Positions 14,149 to 22,906 of a stretch of 24,824 bases of DNA are shown here, piece after piece. How positions within the stretch are numbered: the stretch's first letter is position 1; every line of letters begins with the position of its first letter. Source of the stretch: a virus. Below the pieces are notes generated by a model, which worked only from the letters and a program-made list of their open reading frames with translations, made no database searches and was not told where the DNA came from. Position numbers and translations under genes: made by a program. The stretch spans positions 1-24,824 of the IMG/VR virus record IMGVR_UViG_3300007734_000504; one strand, given 5' to 3'.

Positions 14149-14504
14149 TTGGCTCGTTAAGGGAACAAGTCGCAGCGGCGATGATCTTTAACGGGCACAC
14201 ACCAGAATCAATTGCTGCCCTCGATCAAATCACCATGCTGCAAATCCAAACAATGTACGCTGATGGAGTGCTGGGCAATCATGGTCTGCTGGCGCAGCTT
14301 GCAGTATTGACAACCGGCGTCTTTAATTACATTAGACCGCCTCACGCAGCCCCCTACCGGCTTGCAGGCACGCTTGGCGCTGTGCATGACTACCTGTACC
14401 CTCCAGCCAGCAAAGAACAGCTTGCAGCGCAGGCCAATGACAGTCTGTTAGCGTTTATGGTGCAGGCACCAGGTTTCAATTCGGAGAAATTCAATCATGG
14501 CTAA
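14145..14504 (+). CDS. Tail assembly chaperone frameshift extension (lambda gpT-like)
   Basis: This frame is reached by the -1 frameshift at 14139-14145 and encodes 119 extra residues (LIGSLREQVAAAMIF and on). An internal ATG at 14181 exists, but it follows no ribosome site and is probably not used independently. The segment is Leu/Ala-rich and helical, with LQIQTMYADGVLGNHGLLAQ. In lambda the T domain of the gpGT fusion contacts the tail tube subunit while G contacts the tape measure. The stop overlaps the tape-measure start by 8 nt. A gene caller may list it as a separate protein of 107 residues. Confidence 0.8.
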   Translation, partial: LIGSLREQVAAAMIFNGHTPESIAALDQITMLQIQTMYADGVLGNHGLLAQLAVLTTGVFNYIRPPHAAPYRLAGTLGAVHDYLYPPASKEQLAAQANDSLLAFMVQAPGFNSEKFNHG

Positions 14505-16701
14505 CATTGCTCGGCTCGGTGTAGCCCTTGGCCTAAACAGCGCCGAATTTGTCACTGGCATTGCTGCTGCTGGAAAAAAATTAGAAGACTTTGCAAACAA
14601 AGCTGCTGGATACGGAAAAGTTGCAGCAACCGCTTTTGTAGCAGCGACAGTTGCAGCAATGGCATATGCTGACGAAATTGCAGACGTAGCCAAAGCCAAT
14701 GACGTAGCAATTGATTCAATCATTAAGCTGCAAAACGCTTTAGCAAACTCTGGCGGTTCCGCAGACAACGCAGGAAAACTGTTATCTTCGTTTAGCAAAT
14801 TTGTTGACGATGCTGCTGGCGGTTCTTTTGAGGCGCAGCAAAAATTAGCCAAATTAGGTGTGTCGTTAAAAGACATTGGCAATTTATCTACTGATACGTT
14901 ATTTCAAAAAACGATCAAAGGGCTTGCCGACATTGAAGACCCATTAACCCGTAGCGCTAGGGGCATGGATGCTTTTGGCAAAGCAGGCAAAGGTGTAGAT
15001 TGGGTTGGCGTTGCTGAAGGCATGGCAAACGGAGCAGAGGCAAGTAAAAAACAAGCCAAAGCAATACAAGACGCCGCCGATGCTTTTGATATGCTAAAAC
15101 AAGCAGGCAGGGACGTTAATTTACTTATTGCAGAAACACTCGGCCCATCATTAAAACTTACTGCCGAATACATAAAAGGAATAACAGATGGCTCAAATTT
15201 GTTAGGCAGTGCTTTTAAAGTAGTATTTCAAACTGTTGCAGTGCTTGGTTCAGATTTGCAATTTATTTTTCAAGGCATATCAGACGAAGTAACACACACA
15301 ATTGAAAATCTAAAAATATTAACTACAGAAGGAATAAAAGCAGCAATTGCTGCTAATGAAGCGTATGAAAAAAGACGGCAGCAAGCAAGAGCCAATTTAG
15401 ATTTGTACCAAGCCCGTATTACGGGCACAGATGACGGATTTAGGGGCAAAGGTTTTGATGATCCTAGAATTGCTAAACCAGCAACTGGCGGCAGACAAGT
15501 AACGCCAGGCGTTGACGCTAAAGCCGAAGCTCAAAAAAAAGCAGCATTAGCAAAAGATTTTGAAATAGAAAAATTAAGGTTGCAAAATGATTTGGCAATG
15601 ACTAATCTTTTTTTAAATGAACAACAAAAAATAGAACAAGAATATGAACAAAAAAATGAAATGGCTATTTTAGAAAGAAATCAAAATAATATTTCTGAAG
15701 AATATAAATTTAAAGAAAAAAATCTAAGCATTTATATGCTCAAAGAATTTTCATTATATCAACAATTATTAGAAAAACAAAAACAATTAAAATTTAAAAA
15801 TATGGCTACAGAAGCAGAGCACGAAATGACATTAGCAAAAGAAAGTGCAGAAGCCACTGCTGCTTTAGATGCTTTTTATGTTGCAGGAAATGTTGCTTTG
15901 CGAGAAAAACAAGAATTAGAATATACTGCATTAAATAGAGCGCAGCAAATGTTTGTGTTAGAACAAGAATCAAGATATATAAAAACAGAAGATTACGAAT
16001 TAGCAAAAGAAATGTTAGAAATAAAATTTAAACATGAAGATGCTATAAAAGCAATAAATGCCGATGACAGATTAACAGCAGATGCTAAAAAATTAGCATT
16101 AGCAAACGAAGTTCAATATCAAGAAAAGTTAATTGAATATGCTAAACAAAAAAATCAAATATTAAAAGAACAAAAAGAAGGTGGATTCATGGAGGGCTTT
16201 GAAGACAAAATGAATCGCTTTGGTAAAAATATGAAAACCGCTTTTGAAGCTGGCGGCGAAGCATTTGATGCAGTTATGTCAAGCATGGAGCGAGGTTTAG
16301 AACAATTTGTAACTACTGGAAAAATAAATTTCACAGATTTTGCTGGTTCTATTATCAAAGATATGTTGCGTATTCAATTAAGGCAATCAGCAAGCAATTT
16401 GTTTGCAATGATTGGTCAATCTTTATTTCCAGGAAAAGCAGACGGTGGCCCAGTAGAAAGTGGCAACCCATACATAGTAGGCGAACGTGGGCCAGAATTG
16501 TTTGTGCCACGCAGCGCAGGCGCAATTGTGCCAAATCATTCAATGGCAATGATGGGCGGCTCTACAAACATCACAAATTACAATATCCAAGCAATTGATA
16601 CCAAATCGTTTGAAGATCGCATACTTGGCAGCAGCAAAGCAGTGTGGGCCGCAAACGCATACGGCGCTAAAAACTTATCGCTGGGCAGGGGAAGAACATG
16701 A
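14497..16701 (+). CDS. Tail tape measure protein
   Basis: A 734-residue protein starting at ATG 14497 with a GGAG site at 14483-14486. N-terminal ANIARLGVALGLNSAEFVTG is the usual tape-measure opening, then Ala-rich hydrophobic helix (VAATAFVAATVAAMAYADEI). A long Lys/Glu/Gln-rich coiled-coil region covers residues about 345-560. The C-terminal part resembles the lambda-type TMP domain (FTDFAGSIIKDMLRIQLRQ) and ends with KADGGPVESGNPYIVGERGP and GAIVPNHSM, a common motif. It sets tail length and is ejected with DNA. Tail length from a helix of about 734 residues would be roughly 110 nm. DNA for the coiled-coil (15540-16180) is sharply AT-rich (near 20% GC in places), so that segment may have been exchanged. 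Confidence 0.92.
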   Translation: MANIARLGVALGLNSAEFVTGIAAAGKKLEDFANKAAGYGKVAATAFVAATVAAMAYADEIADVAKANDVAIDSIIKLQNALANSGGSADNAGKLLSSFSKFVDDAAGGSFEAQQKLAKLGVSLKDIGNLSTDTLFQKTIKGLADIEDPLTRSARGMDAFGKAGKGVDWVGVAEGMANGAEASKKQAKAIQDAADAFDMLKQAGRDVNLLIAETLGPSLKLTAEYIKGITDGSNLLGSAFKVVFQTVAVLGSDLQFIFQGISDEVTHTIENLKILTTEGIKAAIAANEAYEKRRQQARANLDLYQARITGTDDGFRGKGFDDPRIAKPATGGRQVTPGVDAKAEAQKKAALAKDFEIEKLRLQNDLAMTNLFLNEQQKIEQEYEQKNEMAILERNQNNISEEYKFKEKNLSIYMLKEFSLYQQLLEKQKQLKFKNMATEAEHEMTLAKESAEATAALDAFYVAGNVALREKQELEYTALNRAQQMFVLEQESRYIKTEDYELAKEMLEIKFKHEDAIKAINADDRLTADAKKLALANEVQYQEKLIEYAKQKNQILKEQKEGGFMEGFEDKMNRFGKNMKTAFEAGGEAFDAVMSSMERGLEQFVTTGKINFTDFAGSIIKDMLRIQLRQSASNLFAMIGQSLFPGKADGGPVESGNPYIVGERGPELFVPRSAGAIVPNHSMAMMGGSTNITNYNIQAIDTKSFEDRILGSSKAVWAANAYGAKNLSLGRGRT

Positions 16702-17348
16702 GTTTTCAAACCATCTTTGAAATCAGCCAAAGCATTAGCGTCCAGAATCGGCGCACCGTTGGGCAGCAGGTCAGCAGATCAGGCCAGGTGCGAGTGGCTG
16801 AATACCTAACATCTGTGCCGTGGTCATTTACCGTTAGGCCACACGCATATTTGTATTACCCGCAAGTGCGTGGCGTTATCCAAGCCATTGATAACAAAGA
16901 CCGTCAACTGCCCGAAACAATTACATTTGCCAGCAGCTTGCTCAGTTGGTTTGACGATTACAAAGGCGGCTTAACCAGTGGGCAGGCAGCAGCCCTAACG
17001 CTTGCAACAGTGCCAGCCGCTAACGCCACAACAATCAGTGTAGGCAACCTGCCCAGCGTATCAGCAGGCACAGTAGTGTTTGCGGCAGGCGATTTTCTTC
17101 AACTTGGAATTTACCCGTACAAAGTCACAGCCGAGGTTTTACGTGGCGGCGGCTCAACTGTCAGCGTAACCCTGCACCGCCCAGTAATTGGCACGCCCTC
17201 AACAGGCATCTTAACTGCAGTCGGCTCGGCCTGCACGTTTTATTTGCTGGCGGCACAATGTCCCACGTACACACTTAACCCAATGACCTCTGGCGCATTT
17301 GTGCAATGGGACGGGGACTTTGTGTTTATTGAGGACATTACAGGATGA
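16698..17348 (+). CDS. Minor tail protein (distal-tail / gpM position)
   Basis: A 216-residue beta-rich protein directly after the tape measure, overlapping it by 4 nt. It begins SFQTIFEISQSISVQNRRTV, with YLTSVPWSFTVRPHAYLYYP, and ends GAFVQWDGDFVFIEDITG. The position after the tape measure matches lambda gpM or Dit-type distal tail proteins, which form the ring at the tail tip. No enzymatic motif. A middle region with TLATVPAANATTISVGNL looks like an inserted beta-sandwich. Assigned from position and general composition only. Confidence 0.65.
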   Translation: MSFQTIFEISQSISVQNRRTVGQQVSRSGQVRVAEYLTSVPWSFTVRPHAYLYYPQVRGVIQAIDNKDRQLPETITFASSLLSWFDDYKGGLTSGQAAALTLATVPAANATTISVGNLPSVSAGTVVFAAGDFLQLGIYPYKVTAEVLRGGGSTVSVTLHRPVIGTPSTGILTAVGSACTFYLLAAQCPTYTLNPMTSGAFVQWDGDFVFIEDITG

Positions 17349-17992
17349 CCACCGCAATGGCTGCATTGAGCAGCCCATCCATCATCCAAGCCGAATTTAT
17401 ACGGCTTATCACCAGCACGGCAACCTATTATTTTTGCAATGCAGCGGCAGCAATTACTGTAGACGGCATGACGTTTAGCAACTTGGGGAGTTTGTTAACC
17501 ATCAGCGCAATTGACAGAAACATCAAAGCCAACAGCGCAGACCTAGCAATATCGCTGACAGGCGTGGACGGCACCAATATCGCTGTAGTGCTTGCCGCCA
17601 ACATCAAAGGCAGCAATATTGACGTATGGCGTGGATTCTTGGACAGCAACAATCAAATTATTACCAGCCCAAGCCAGCAGTTTTTTAAACGATATTCCGG
17701 CATTGTTAGCAATTGCTCAATCACGGAAGATTTTAACGATCAGCTAAGAACACGCATCGCAACTGTAGGCATTACCTGCGCCAGCTTTCGAACCATCCTA
17801 GAGAACCGCATACAAGGCATCAAAACGACTCCCAAGGCGTGGAATTTTATCTACTCTAGCGACACTAGCATGAACCGTGTCCCAGCGATTGCAGCCACTT
17901 ATTTTGACTTTGGCAAGCCACCACAATCAGCCACAGTCAGCAGCAACACATCAAACGCTCAAACGACTTTTGAATCACCAGGAATAAGTTGA
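17345..17992 (+). CDS. Minor tail / tail-tip hub-associated protein (DUF2163/gpL-like position)
   Basis: A 215-residue protein with its ATG overlapping the preceding stop. Features: IIQAEFIRLITSTATYYFCNAAAAITVDGMTF at the start, a beta pattern through DVWRGFLDSNN, then SITEDFNDQLRTRIATVGITC. It recalls the DUF2163/BR0599-like tail proteins that sit just before the peptidase and the J-like hub. Residues such as C146-like in the GITCASFR segment are single and do not form a known iron-sulfur or metal site. Likely part of the tail-tip complex. Function inferred from location. Confidence 0.6.
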   Translation: MTTAMAALSSPSIIQAEFIRLITSTATYYFCNAAAAITVDGMTFSNLGSLLTISAIDRNIKANSADLAISLTGVDGTNIAVVLAANIKGSNIDVWRGFLDSNNQIITSPSQQFFKRYSGIVSNCSITEDFNDQLRTRIATVGITCASFRTILENRIQGIKTTPKAWNFIYSSDTSMNRVPAIAATYFDFGKPPQSATVSSNTSNAQTTFESPGIS

Positions 17993-18441
17993 TGATTCGT
18001 GAAGCCAACAAACACGATATGCCGCAGTTGCTGCAAATGATGCGGGACTACAGCACGCAAACGCCCGTGCCAGCACTACAAGCAGCAGCAGCGCATGATG
18101 AGGCGCACGTTGCCAACTTAATGACGCAAATGATGACAGGCCGTGGCTTTGTGCTGATCGACAATGAATCTAGGGGCTTTATTGCTGCATTGATTACTAC
18201 AAATGTCTGGTGTCCAGAAGTCTACGAATTGCACGAACTGGCCTGGTGGGTTAAACCCGAGCATCGTAATGGAACCGTTGGCGGCAGGCTTTGGAAAGAA
18301 TTTGATCGCCTGGCTACAGATTTAATTGACGATGGACGCATTGATGTGGCAGTAACCGCTGTGATGGCAAACAACTCATGGATTGATTACACCAAACGAG
18401 GCTACAGCCCTATGCAAGCAACATTTTTTAGGGTGCATTGA
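17992..18441 (+). CDS. GNAT-family acetyltransferase-like tail-module protein
   Basis: ATG 17992 overlaps the previous stop (TGATG); the protein has about 149 residues. It starts MIREANKHDMPQLLQMMRDY, the typical GNAT beta1-alpha1, then FVLIDNESRGFIAALIT (strands 2 and 3), YELHELAWWVKPEHRNGTVG (strand 4 and the acetyl-CoA pyrophosphate loop, here HRNGTVGGRLW rather than strict Q/RxxGxG/A), and SWIDYTKRGYSPMQATFFRV at the end (GNAT YxxxGF-like). In lambda this site holds the NlpC/P60 tail protein gpK. GNAT proteins with structural roles are known in some virions, so acetylation or a structural role is possible. The fold is confident; the substrate is unknown. Confidence 0.82.
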   Translation: MIREANKHDMPQLLQMMRDYSTQTPVPALQAAAAHDEAHVANLMTQMMTGRGFVLIDNESRGFIAALITTNVWCPEVYELHELAWWVKPEHRNGTVGGRLWKEFDRLATDLIDDGRIDVAVTAVMANNSWIDYTKRGYSPMQATFFRVH

Positions 18442-21400
18442 TGGTAGCAACAATTATTGCGGCTGGAGCAGCTTTATTAGGAGGTGGCGCTGCGGCTGTA
18501 GCAATATCAACATTTGCAGTTAATTTTGCCGTTAGCTATATTGTTGGTCGGATATTTGCCCCTAATGACCCAACAGCAAATCAACCCGTAGACCAAGGCG
18601 TTAGACAACAAGTTGCACCCAATACCACCAACAGCTTGCCTATTGTTTACGGCAGCGCATACATGGGCGGCACATTTGTGGACGCAGTGCTGACAATTGA
18701 CCAGCAATCAATGTACTACGTGCTGGCAATCAGCAGCATTAGCCCTAATGGGCAATTTACTTTTGATCGCACCAAGTTTTACTACGGCGACCGTTTGGTG
18801 ACTTTTGATGCCTCAGATTTAACCAAAGTTGTCAGCTTGACAGACGGTGCTGGCAATGTAGACACAAAAATTAGCGGTTATCTTTACATCAATTTGTACA
18901 CCTCAACTGATGCAGGTGCCATCACTACCATCACGGGCAGCGCACCAAATACCGCAATGGGCGGCGCAGACATTATTGCAGCGGAACGCTGGCCTGCTGC
19001 CGTTCGACAAATGAATGGTTTGGCGTTTGCAATCGTAAAACTAAACTACAACCGAGACGCAGGCACCACAAATCTACAAGCCATCACGTTTAACGTCACT
19101 CAAAATTTAAACGGCACAGGCGCAGCTAAACCAGGAGATGTGTGGGCAGATTATTTAGGCAATGAAGTCTACGGCGGCGGCATGGCAGCAGGGTTAATTG
19201 ATACCGCCTCTGCAACTGCGCTCAACACCTACGCTGACCAAACCATTACGTTTACCGACAGCAACGGCAATCCTGCAACTCAAGCCAGATATCGAATCAA
19301 CGGCGTGTTGGATACAGGGCAAAATGTACTTGCCAACATTGATCGCATTATGCTGGCCTGCGACAGTTGGAACGCTTACAACGCAGCGTCCGGACAGTGG
19401 TCAATTGTGGTCAACAAAGCGGAAAGCACCGCATACGCTTTTGACGACACAAACATTATTGGCGACATAAAAGTCAGCTTGACAGATATTGCAAACTCAA
19501 TCAATCAAATTGAGGCTCAATTCCCAAACAAATTAAACCGTGACCAGCGAGATTTAGTTTATCTTGAAACCCCGTCAAACCTGCTTTACGCTAACGAGCC
19601 AATCAATAAATTCTCATGCAATTTTGACTTGATAAATGAGTCTGTCCAGGTCAGTTATTTGGCAAATCGAGTGCTAGAGCAAGCCAGAGAGGATTTGATT
19701 GTTGGCATCAATGCAGCTTATCCAGCCATCCAGTTAGACGCTGGCGATGTGGTATCCATCACAAACACCAGTTACGGCTGGAGCGCCAAGTTGTTTAGGG
19801 TGATGAAGGTTAGCGAGGTATCACTGCCTGACGGCAATTTAGGCGCAAGTCTAGAACTTAATGAATACAACGCTGCCGTCTACGACAACGCCACTATAGT
19901 CCAGTACAGCCCAGCACCCAATACTCAAATCACAGACCCGTCTTTTTTTGGCACTGTCCCTGCGCCAACAGTCACCGCCAGTTACCCATCAGCGGCAGTG
20001 CCGACAATCACTGTGCAGCCGTATGTTGGGACCGCCAGTTTTGTAACTGTTGCAGAAATATGGTACTCAGCATTTGCCAGCCCAACGCCAAGCCAACTGT
20101 ATTTGTTGGGGTTTACGCAAGTGCCAAGCAACGGCGTCCCTATTTCTCCAAGCCAATCACTGCCCACGATATCGGCAACGCTCCCTGGCGGCAATTGGTA
20201 TTTGTTTGCTCGTCTTGTAAATGGTATTGCAACCAGCCAATATTCTGTAGCCTCATCAGTTTTGCAATGGCGACCAACTACTTTTCAATATACCGAGCGA
20301 TACATAAATGTCCGCTACGGCAACGATTTAGTGGGGACAGGCTTTACCACTAACCCAAGAAACAAAGCGTACTATGGCCTGCAAAACACGCCTAGCACTA
20401 CTGGCAGTTCAAACGCATCTGATTACACCTGGTATCAAGCATCGTCTAATTTTTCGACTGATAAATATTTGTTGTATGTAAATCGAGGCAATCGCAAATT
20501 CAGTTTTGAAGTTGGAGAAGCGTCATTTGTAAATCTTAACGCTGCCTTTGTTCCGACTAACACAGCGGTTTATGACCCAACAATATGGCTGGGATTAGAA
20601 GACGGCATTAACAGTATTGATTTAGACATCAGAACAGGACAACTAACAATTGTTGGAACAACGGCTGTATCACAACAAGACGGCATTGTTTCCGTTACCA
20701 ACAACACCAACGGCACAATGGTGGTAAAACTAGCTCAATTCTTAAATTTTGGCGCAGGCGTTTATTCTAAGAATTTTGCAGCCGCTACATTGACAATTGA
20801 TGTATTCGGGCGAGTAGTGGGTTTTACTTCCCCTGACAGTTTTTACTACACCGAGTCAACATTTCAAGCCACAGCAGCGCAAACAACATTTTCTGTAACG
20901 CACATTGTCGGTGATGTTTTAGTATTTAAAAATGGTTTGTTGCTTGATACCACAGAATACACCGAGACAAGCACCACTGTAGTTTTAGGAACAGGTTGCA
21001 CAGTCAATGATACTGTCATTATCATAAACATGAGGGCTGTTAGCACATCAGTTTTCTATGAAGATTTAGGATTATTTGTTGTTGATAACGGCGTAAATTA
21101 TATTGAGTATGCCAATCAACCCTATCAAAATATAGTGGTAGGAGATATTCTCACATTTACAAATGTTGGAACACCAACTCAATACACGGTAACAGCGTTC
21201 TATCCAGGAATTAATATTGTTGAATTCAGCCCAAATCAAGGTGGCAATTTAAATGGTGCTAGTGTTTACCGCTACAGAGCAGCAGCATCAACTTACCGAC
21301 CGTGGTCACGTTACAGCGCAGACGTTACTGCGGTAACAACTTACACACCGACAACTATTACAATTCAAAACGGGTTTGAATCAATCTACGTCAATGGCGT

Positions 21401-21737
21401 GCAATTCAGCGAAATTGATTACGATTTAGATGGCCCTGCAATTGTTGGATTTCCAGGCGCAGTCACAGGAAAAATTACAATCATTTTATATTCAGGAAAT
21501 AATTACGCCGTGCCAGCTAGCAACGTAACCAACAGCGTGGCATATTCGGTTAACGGCGCAATTACTTACACATTCCAAAGCAACCCATTAGCAATGGAAG
21601 TTTACGCCAATGGAGTTATCCTTGCCAAAACTTATGATTACAACGCCAGCGCAGCAAATTACAACTTAGTTACTGCGATTCCAAATAATTACACTTTGCT
21701 AAACCAACAAACATTTGCAAGAGATGGAGCCGCATAA
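18441..21737 (+). CDS. Central tail hub / host-specificity protein (lambda gpJ-like)
   Basis: The largest complete gene, 1098 residues from ATG 18441. The N-terminus (residues 2 to about 38) is a hydrophobic, Gly/Ala-rich helix that could insert into a membrane. LPIVYGSAYMGGTFVDAV and the region to about 480 resemble the J-like hub (putative phage tail domain), including DRIMLACDSWN and the typical AGDVVSITNTSYGW. Fibronectin-like and beta segments follow. The C-terminal 300 residues hold related beta modules with the pattern vyvNG..l...dY (FKNGLLLDTTEYTET, IYVNGVQFSEIDYD, VYANGVILAKTYDYN). The protein would form the trimeric tail tip and contact the receptor. The next gene starts in its stop (TAATG). 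Confidence 0.85.
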   Translation: MVATIIAAGAALLGGGAAAVAISTFAVNFAVSYIVGRIFAPNDPTANQPVDQGVRQQVAPNTTNSLPIVYGSAYMGGTFVDAVLTIDQQSMYYVLAISSISPNGQFTFDRTKFYYGDRLVTFDASDLTKVVSLTDGAGNVDTKISGYLYINLYTSTDAGAITTITGSAPNTAMGGADIIAAERWPAAVRQMNGLAFAIVKLNYNRDAGTTNLQAITFNVTQNLNGTGAAKPGDVWADYLGNEVYGGGMAAGLIDTASATALNTYADQTITFTDSNGNPATQARYRINGVLDTGQNVLANIDRIMLACDSWNAYNAASGQWSIVVNKAESTAYAFDDTNIIGDIKVSLTDIANSINQIEAQFPNKLNRDQRDLVYLETPSNLLYANEPINKFSCNFDLINESVQVSYLANRVLEQAREDLIVGINAAYPAIQLDAGDVVSITNTSYGWSAKLFRVMKVSEVSLPDGNLGASLELNEYNAAVYDNATIVQYSPAPNTQITDPSFFGTVPAPTVTASYPSAAVPTITVQPYVGTASFVTVAEIWYSAFASPTPSQLYLLGFTQVPSNGVPISPSQSLPTISATLPGGNWYLFARLVNGIATSQYSVASSVLQWRPTTFQYTERYINVRYGNDLVGTGFTTNPRNKAYYGLQNTPSTTGSSNASDYTWYQASSNFSTDKYLLYVNRGNRKFSFEVGEASFVNLNAAFVPTNTAVYDPTIWLGLEDGINSIDLDIRTGQLTIVGTTAVSQQDGIVSVTNNTNGTMVVKLAQFLNFGAGVYSKNFAAATLTIDVFGRVVGFTSPDSFYYTESTFQATAAQTTFSVTHIVGDVLVFKNGLLLDTTEYTETSTTVVLGTGCTVNDTVIIINMRAVSTSVFYEDLGLFVVDNGVNYIEYANQPYQNIVVGDILTFTNVGTPTQYTVTAFYPGINIVEFSPNQGGNLNGASVYRYRAAASTYRPWSRYSADVTAVTTYTPTTITIQNGFESIYVNGVQFSEIDYDLDGPAIVGFPGAVTGKITIILYSGNNYAVPASNVTNSVAYSVNGAITYTFQSNPLAMEVYANGVILAKTYDYNASAANYNLVTAIPNNYTLLNQQTFARDGAA

Positions 21738-22336
21738 TGACACAAGCCTTTAATTTAGGACAACTAGCCAACAACCTTAATACATCAGGCCAGCTTGATG
21801 CCACAGATGGCTTGGTTGGTGCGGTGCCAATTGCTAATGGCGGCACAGGAGCAACATCGGCAGCAACAGCCAGGACTAATTTGGACGTTGCCCAAGCCGT
21901 TTATTCGGTGCCAGCAGGCGGGATTATTATTTGGTCAGGCTCGCAAGCAAGCATACCAACTGGCTGGGTATTGTGTAACGGCTCAAACAGCACGCCTGAT
22001 TTGCGAGACAGGTTTGTTGTTGGGGCGGGGTCAACTTATGCGGTAAATGCCTCTGGCGGGTCTGCCAATGCAATTGTTGTCAGCCACACGCATACATTTG
22101 TTGGTGATGCAATGGCTGCTCACAATCACAAACCTGTAAACGGTTACGCAATGGGCCTTAACCCTGGCGGCGGCGGCGGTTTGGGCGGAGGCGATCTCAA
22201 CACTGCTAGCGGCGATTTGAATACATCTTCAGTTTCGGCAGGCACTCCAACAGGAACAAACAGCACCACAGGCAGCAGCGGAACTAACGCCAATTTGCCG
22301 CCGTACTACGCATTGTGCTACATTATGAAGTCATAA
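21737..22336 (+). CDS. Tail fibre protein with phage tail collar domain
   Basis: A 199-residue protein, start overlapping the J-like stop. It begins with a short attachment segment and the fibre motif VPIANGGTGATSAATARTNL. The collar domain follows: GGIIIWSGSQASIPTGWVLC then NGSNSTPDLRDRFVVGAG, typical of PF07484. SHTHTF and AHNHKP histidine clusters may bind metal, as HxH motifs do in T4 fibre tips. A Gly-rich stretch and the final LPPYYALCYIMKS complete the usual architecture. Host binding or baseplate attachment is likely. Confidence 0.88.
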   Translation: MTQAFNLGQLANNLNTSGQLDATDGLVGAVPIANGGTGATSAATARTNLDVAQAVYSVPAGGIIIWSGSQASIPTGWVLCNGSNSTPDLRDRFVVGAGSTYAVNASGGSANAIVVSHTHTFVGDAMAAHNHKPVNGYAMGLNPGGGGGLGGGDLNTASGDLNTSSVSAGTPTGTNSTTGSSGTNANLPPYYALCYIMKS

Positions 22337-22350
22337 GACAAGAATCGTAG

Positions 22351-22390
22351 CCCTGCGAGTTAGCGGGGAGCGTCACCACCCGAGCAGGGG
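22351..22390 (+). promoter_or_regulatory. Structured leader covering the ribosome site of the next gene
   Basis: CCCTGC (22351-22356) can pair with GCAGGG (22384-22389), and CGGG (22364-22367) with CCCG (22379-22382), giving a nested hairpin with an asymmetric inner loop. The outer right arm contains the AGGGG ribosome site of the gene that begins at TTG 22397. Pairing would block initiation, so translational control of this small structural gene is plausible. No poly-T follows, so it is not a normal terminator. Confidence 0.45.
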
Positions 22391-22396
22391 AACATC

Positions 22397-22894
22397 TTGG
22401 CAAAGTTTAGTAAAAATACGATATCGCAGGTATCGGGGTTTGACAATCCCGTTATCGCTGGCGAATTAGTTTACAACCAGCAAACCTACTGGAACCTGAC
22501 GCTCACAGCAGCAGACTCAGCAGGCGTCCAACAACCCGTAGATTTGACCGGCGTTACTATTAACGCACAAATTCTGCGGCGTACTGTTACAAATCTAATT
22601 GACACCCGCAATGGGTTAGTTTTTGACATTGGCGATTTTTCACCTACACCAACGGCTGTTGCATTGACCGTCAGCAACATTGTCACAGCGGCAGGCTCAT
22701 TCACCATCACAATCAACGACTCCACCTGGGGGCTGCTGACTACCGATGCCGAATTGGGCATTGACGTAAACAACCCAGTCTGTTTTTCTGGACGCATCAA
22801 GATTTCATTTCCCGCCAACTCGCCTACGCCTGCCGAGGACAACATCATTTTCCTGATGTTCTTGGTTCGGTCAGACGGCATTATTAAAATTTAA
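22397..22894 (+). CDS. Beta-rich tail/baseplate accessory protein, TTG start
   Basis: A 165-residue protein. The start codon is TTG 22397, supported by a strong AGGGGAAC site six to ten bases upstream and by the lack of a nearer ATG. The N-terminus contains FDNPVIAGELVYNQQTYWNL, then a PVDLTGVTINAQILRR segment, which resembles BppU-type N-terminal domains (aG.pvDLTGxtvxxxiR), found in receptor-binding assemblies. The rest is beta-rich and ends with IIFLMFLVRSDGIIKI. Role inferred as fibre or baseplate adaptor. The 60-bp gap before it holds a structured leader. Confidence 0.65.
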   Translation: MAKFSKNTISQVSGFDNPVIAGELVYNQQTYWNLTLTAADSAGVQQPVDLTGVTINAQILRRTVTNLIDTRNGLVFDIGDFSPTPTAVALTVSNIVTAAGSFTITINDSTWGLLTTDAELGIDVNNPVCFSGRIKISFPANSPTPAEDNIIFLMFLVRSDGIIKI

Positions 22895-22906
22895 GGGGAA
22901 AAAATC

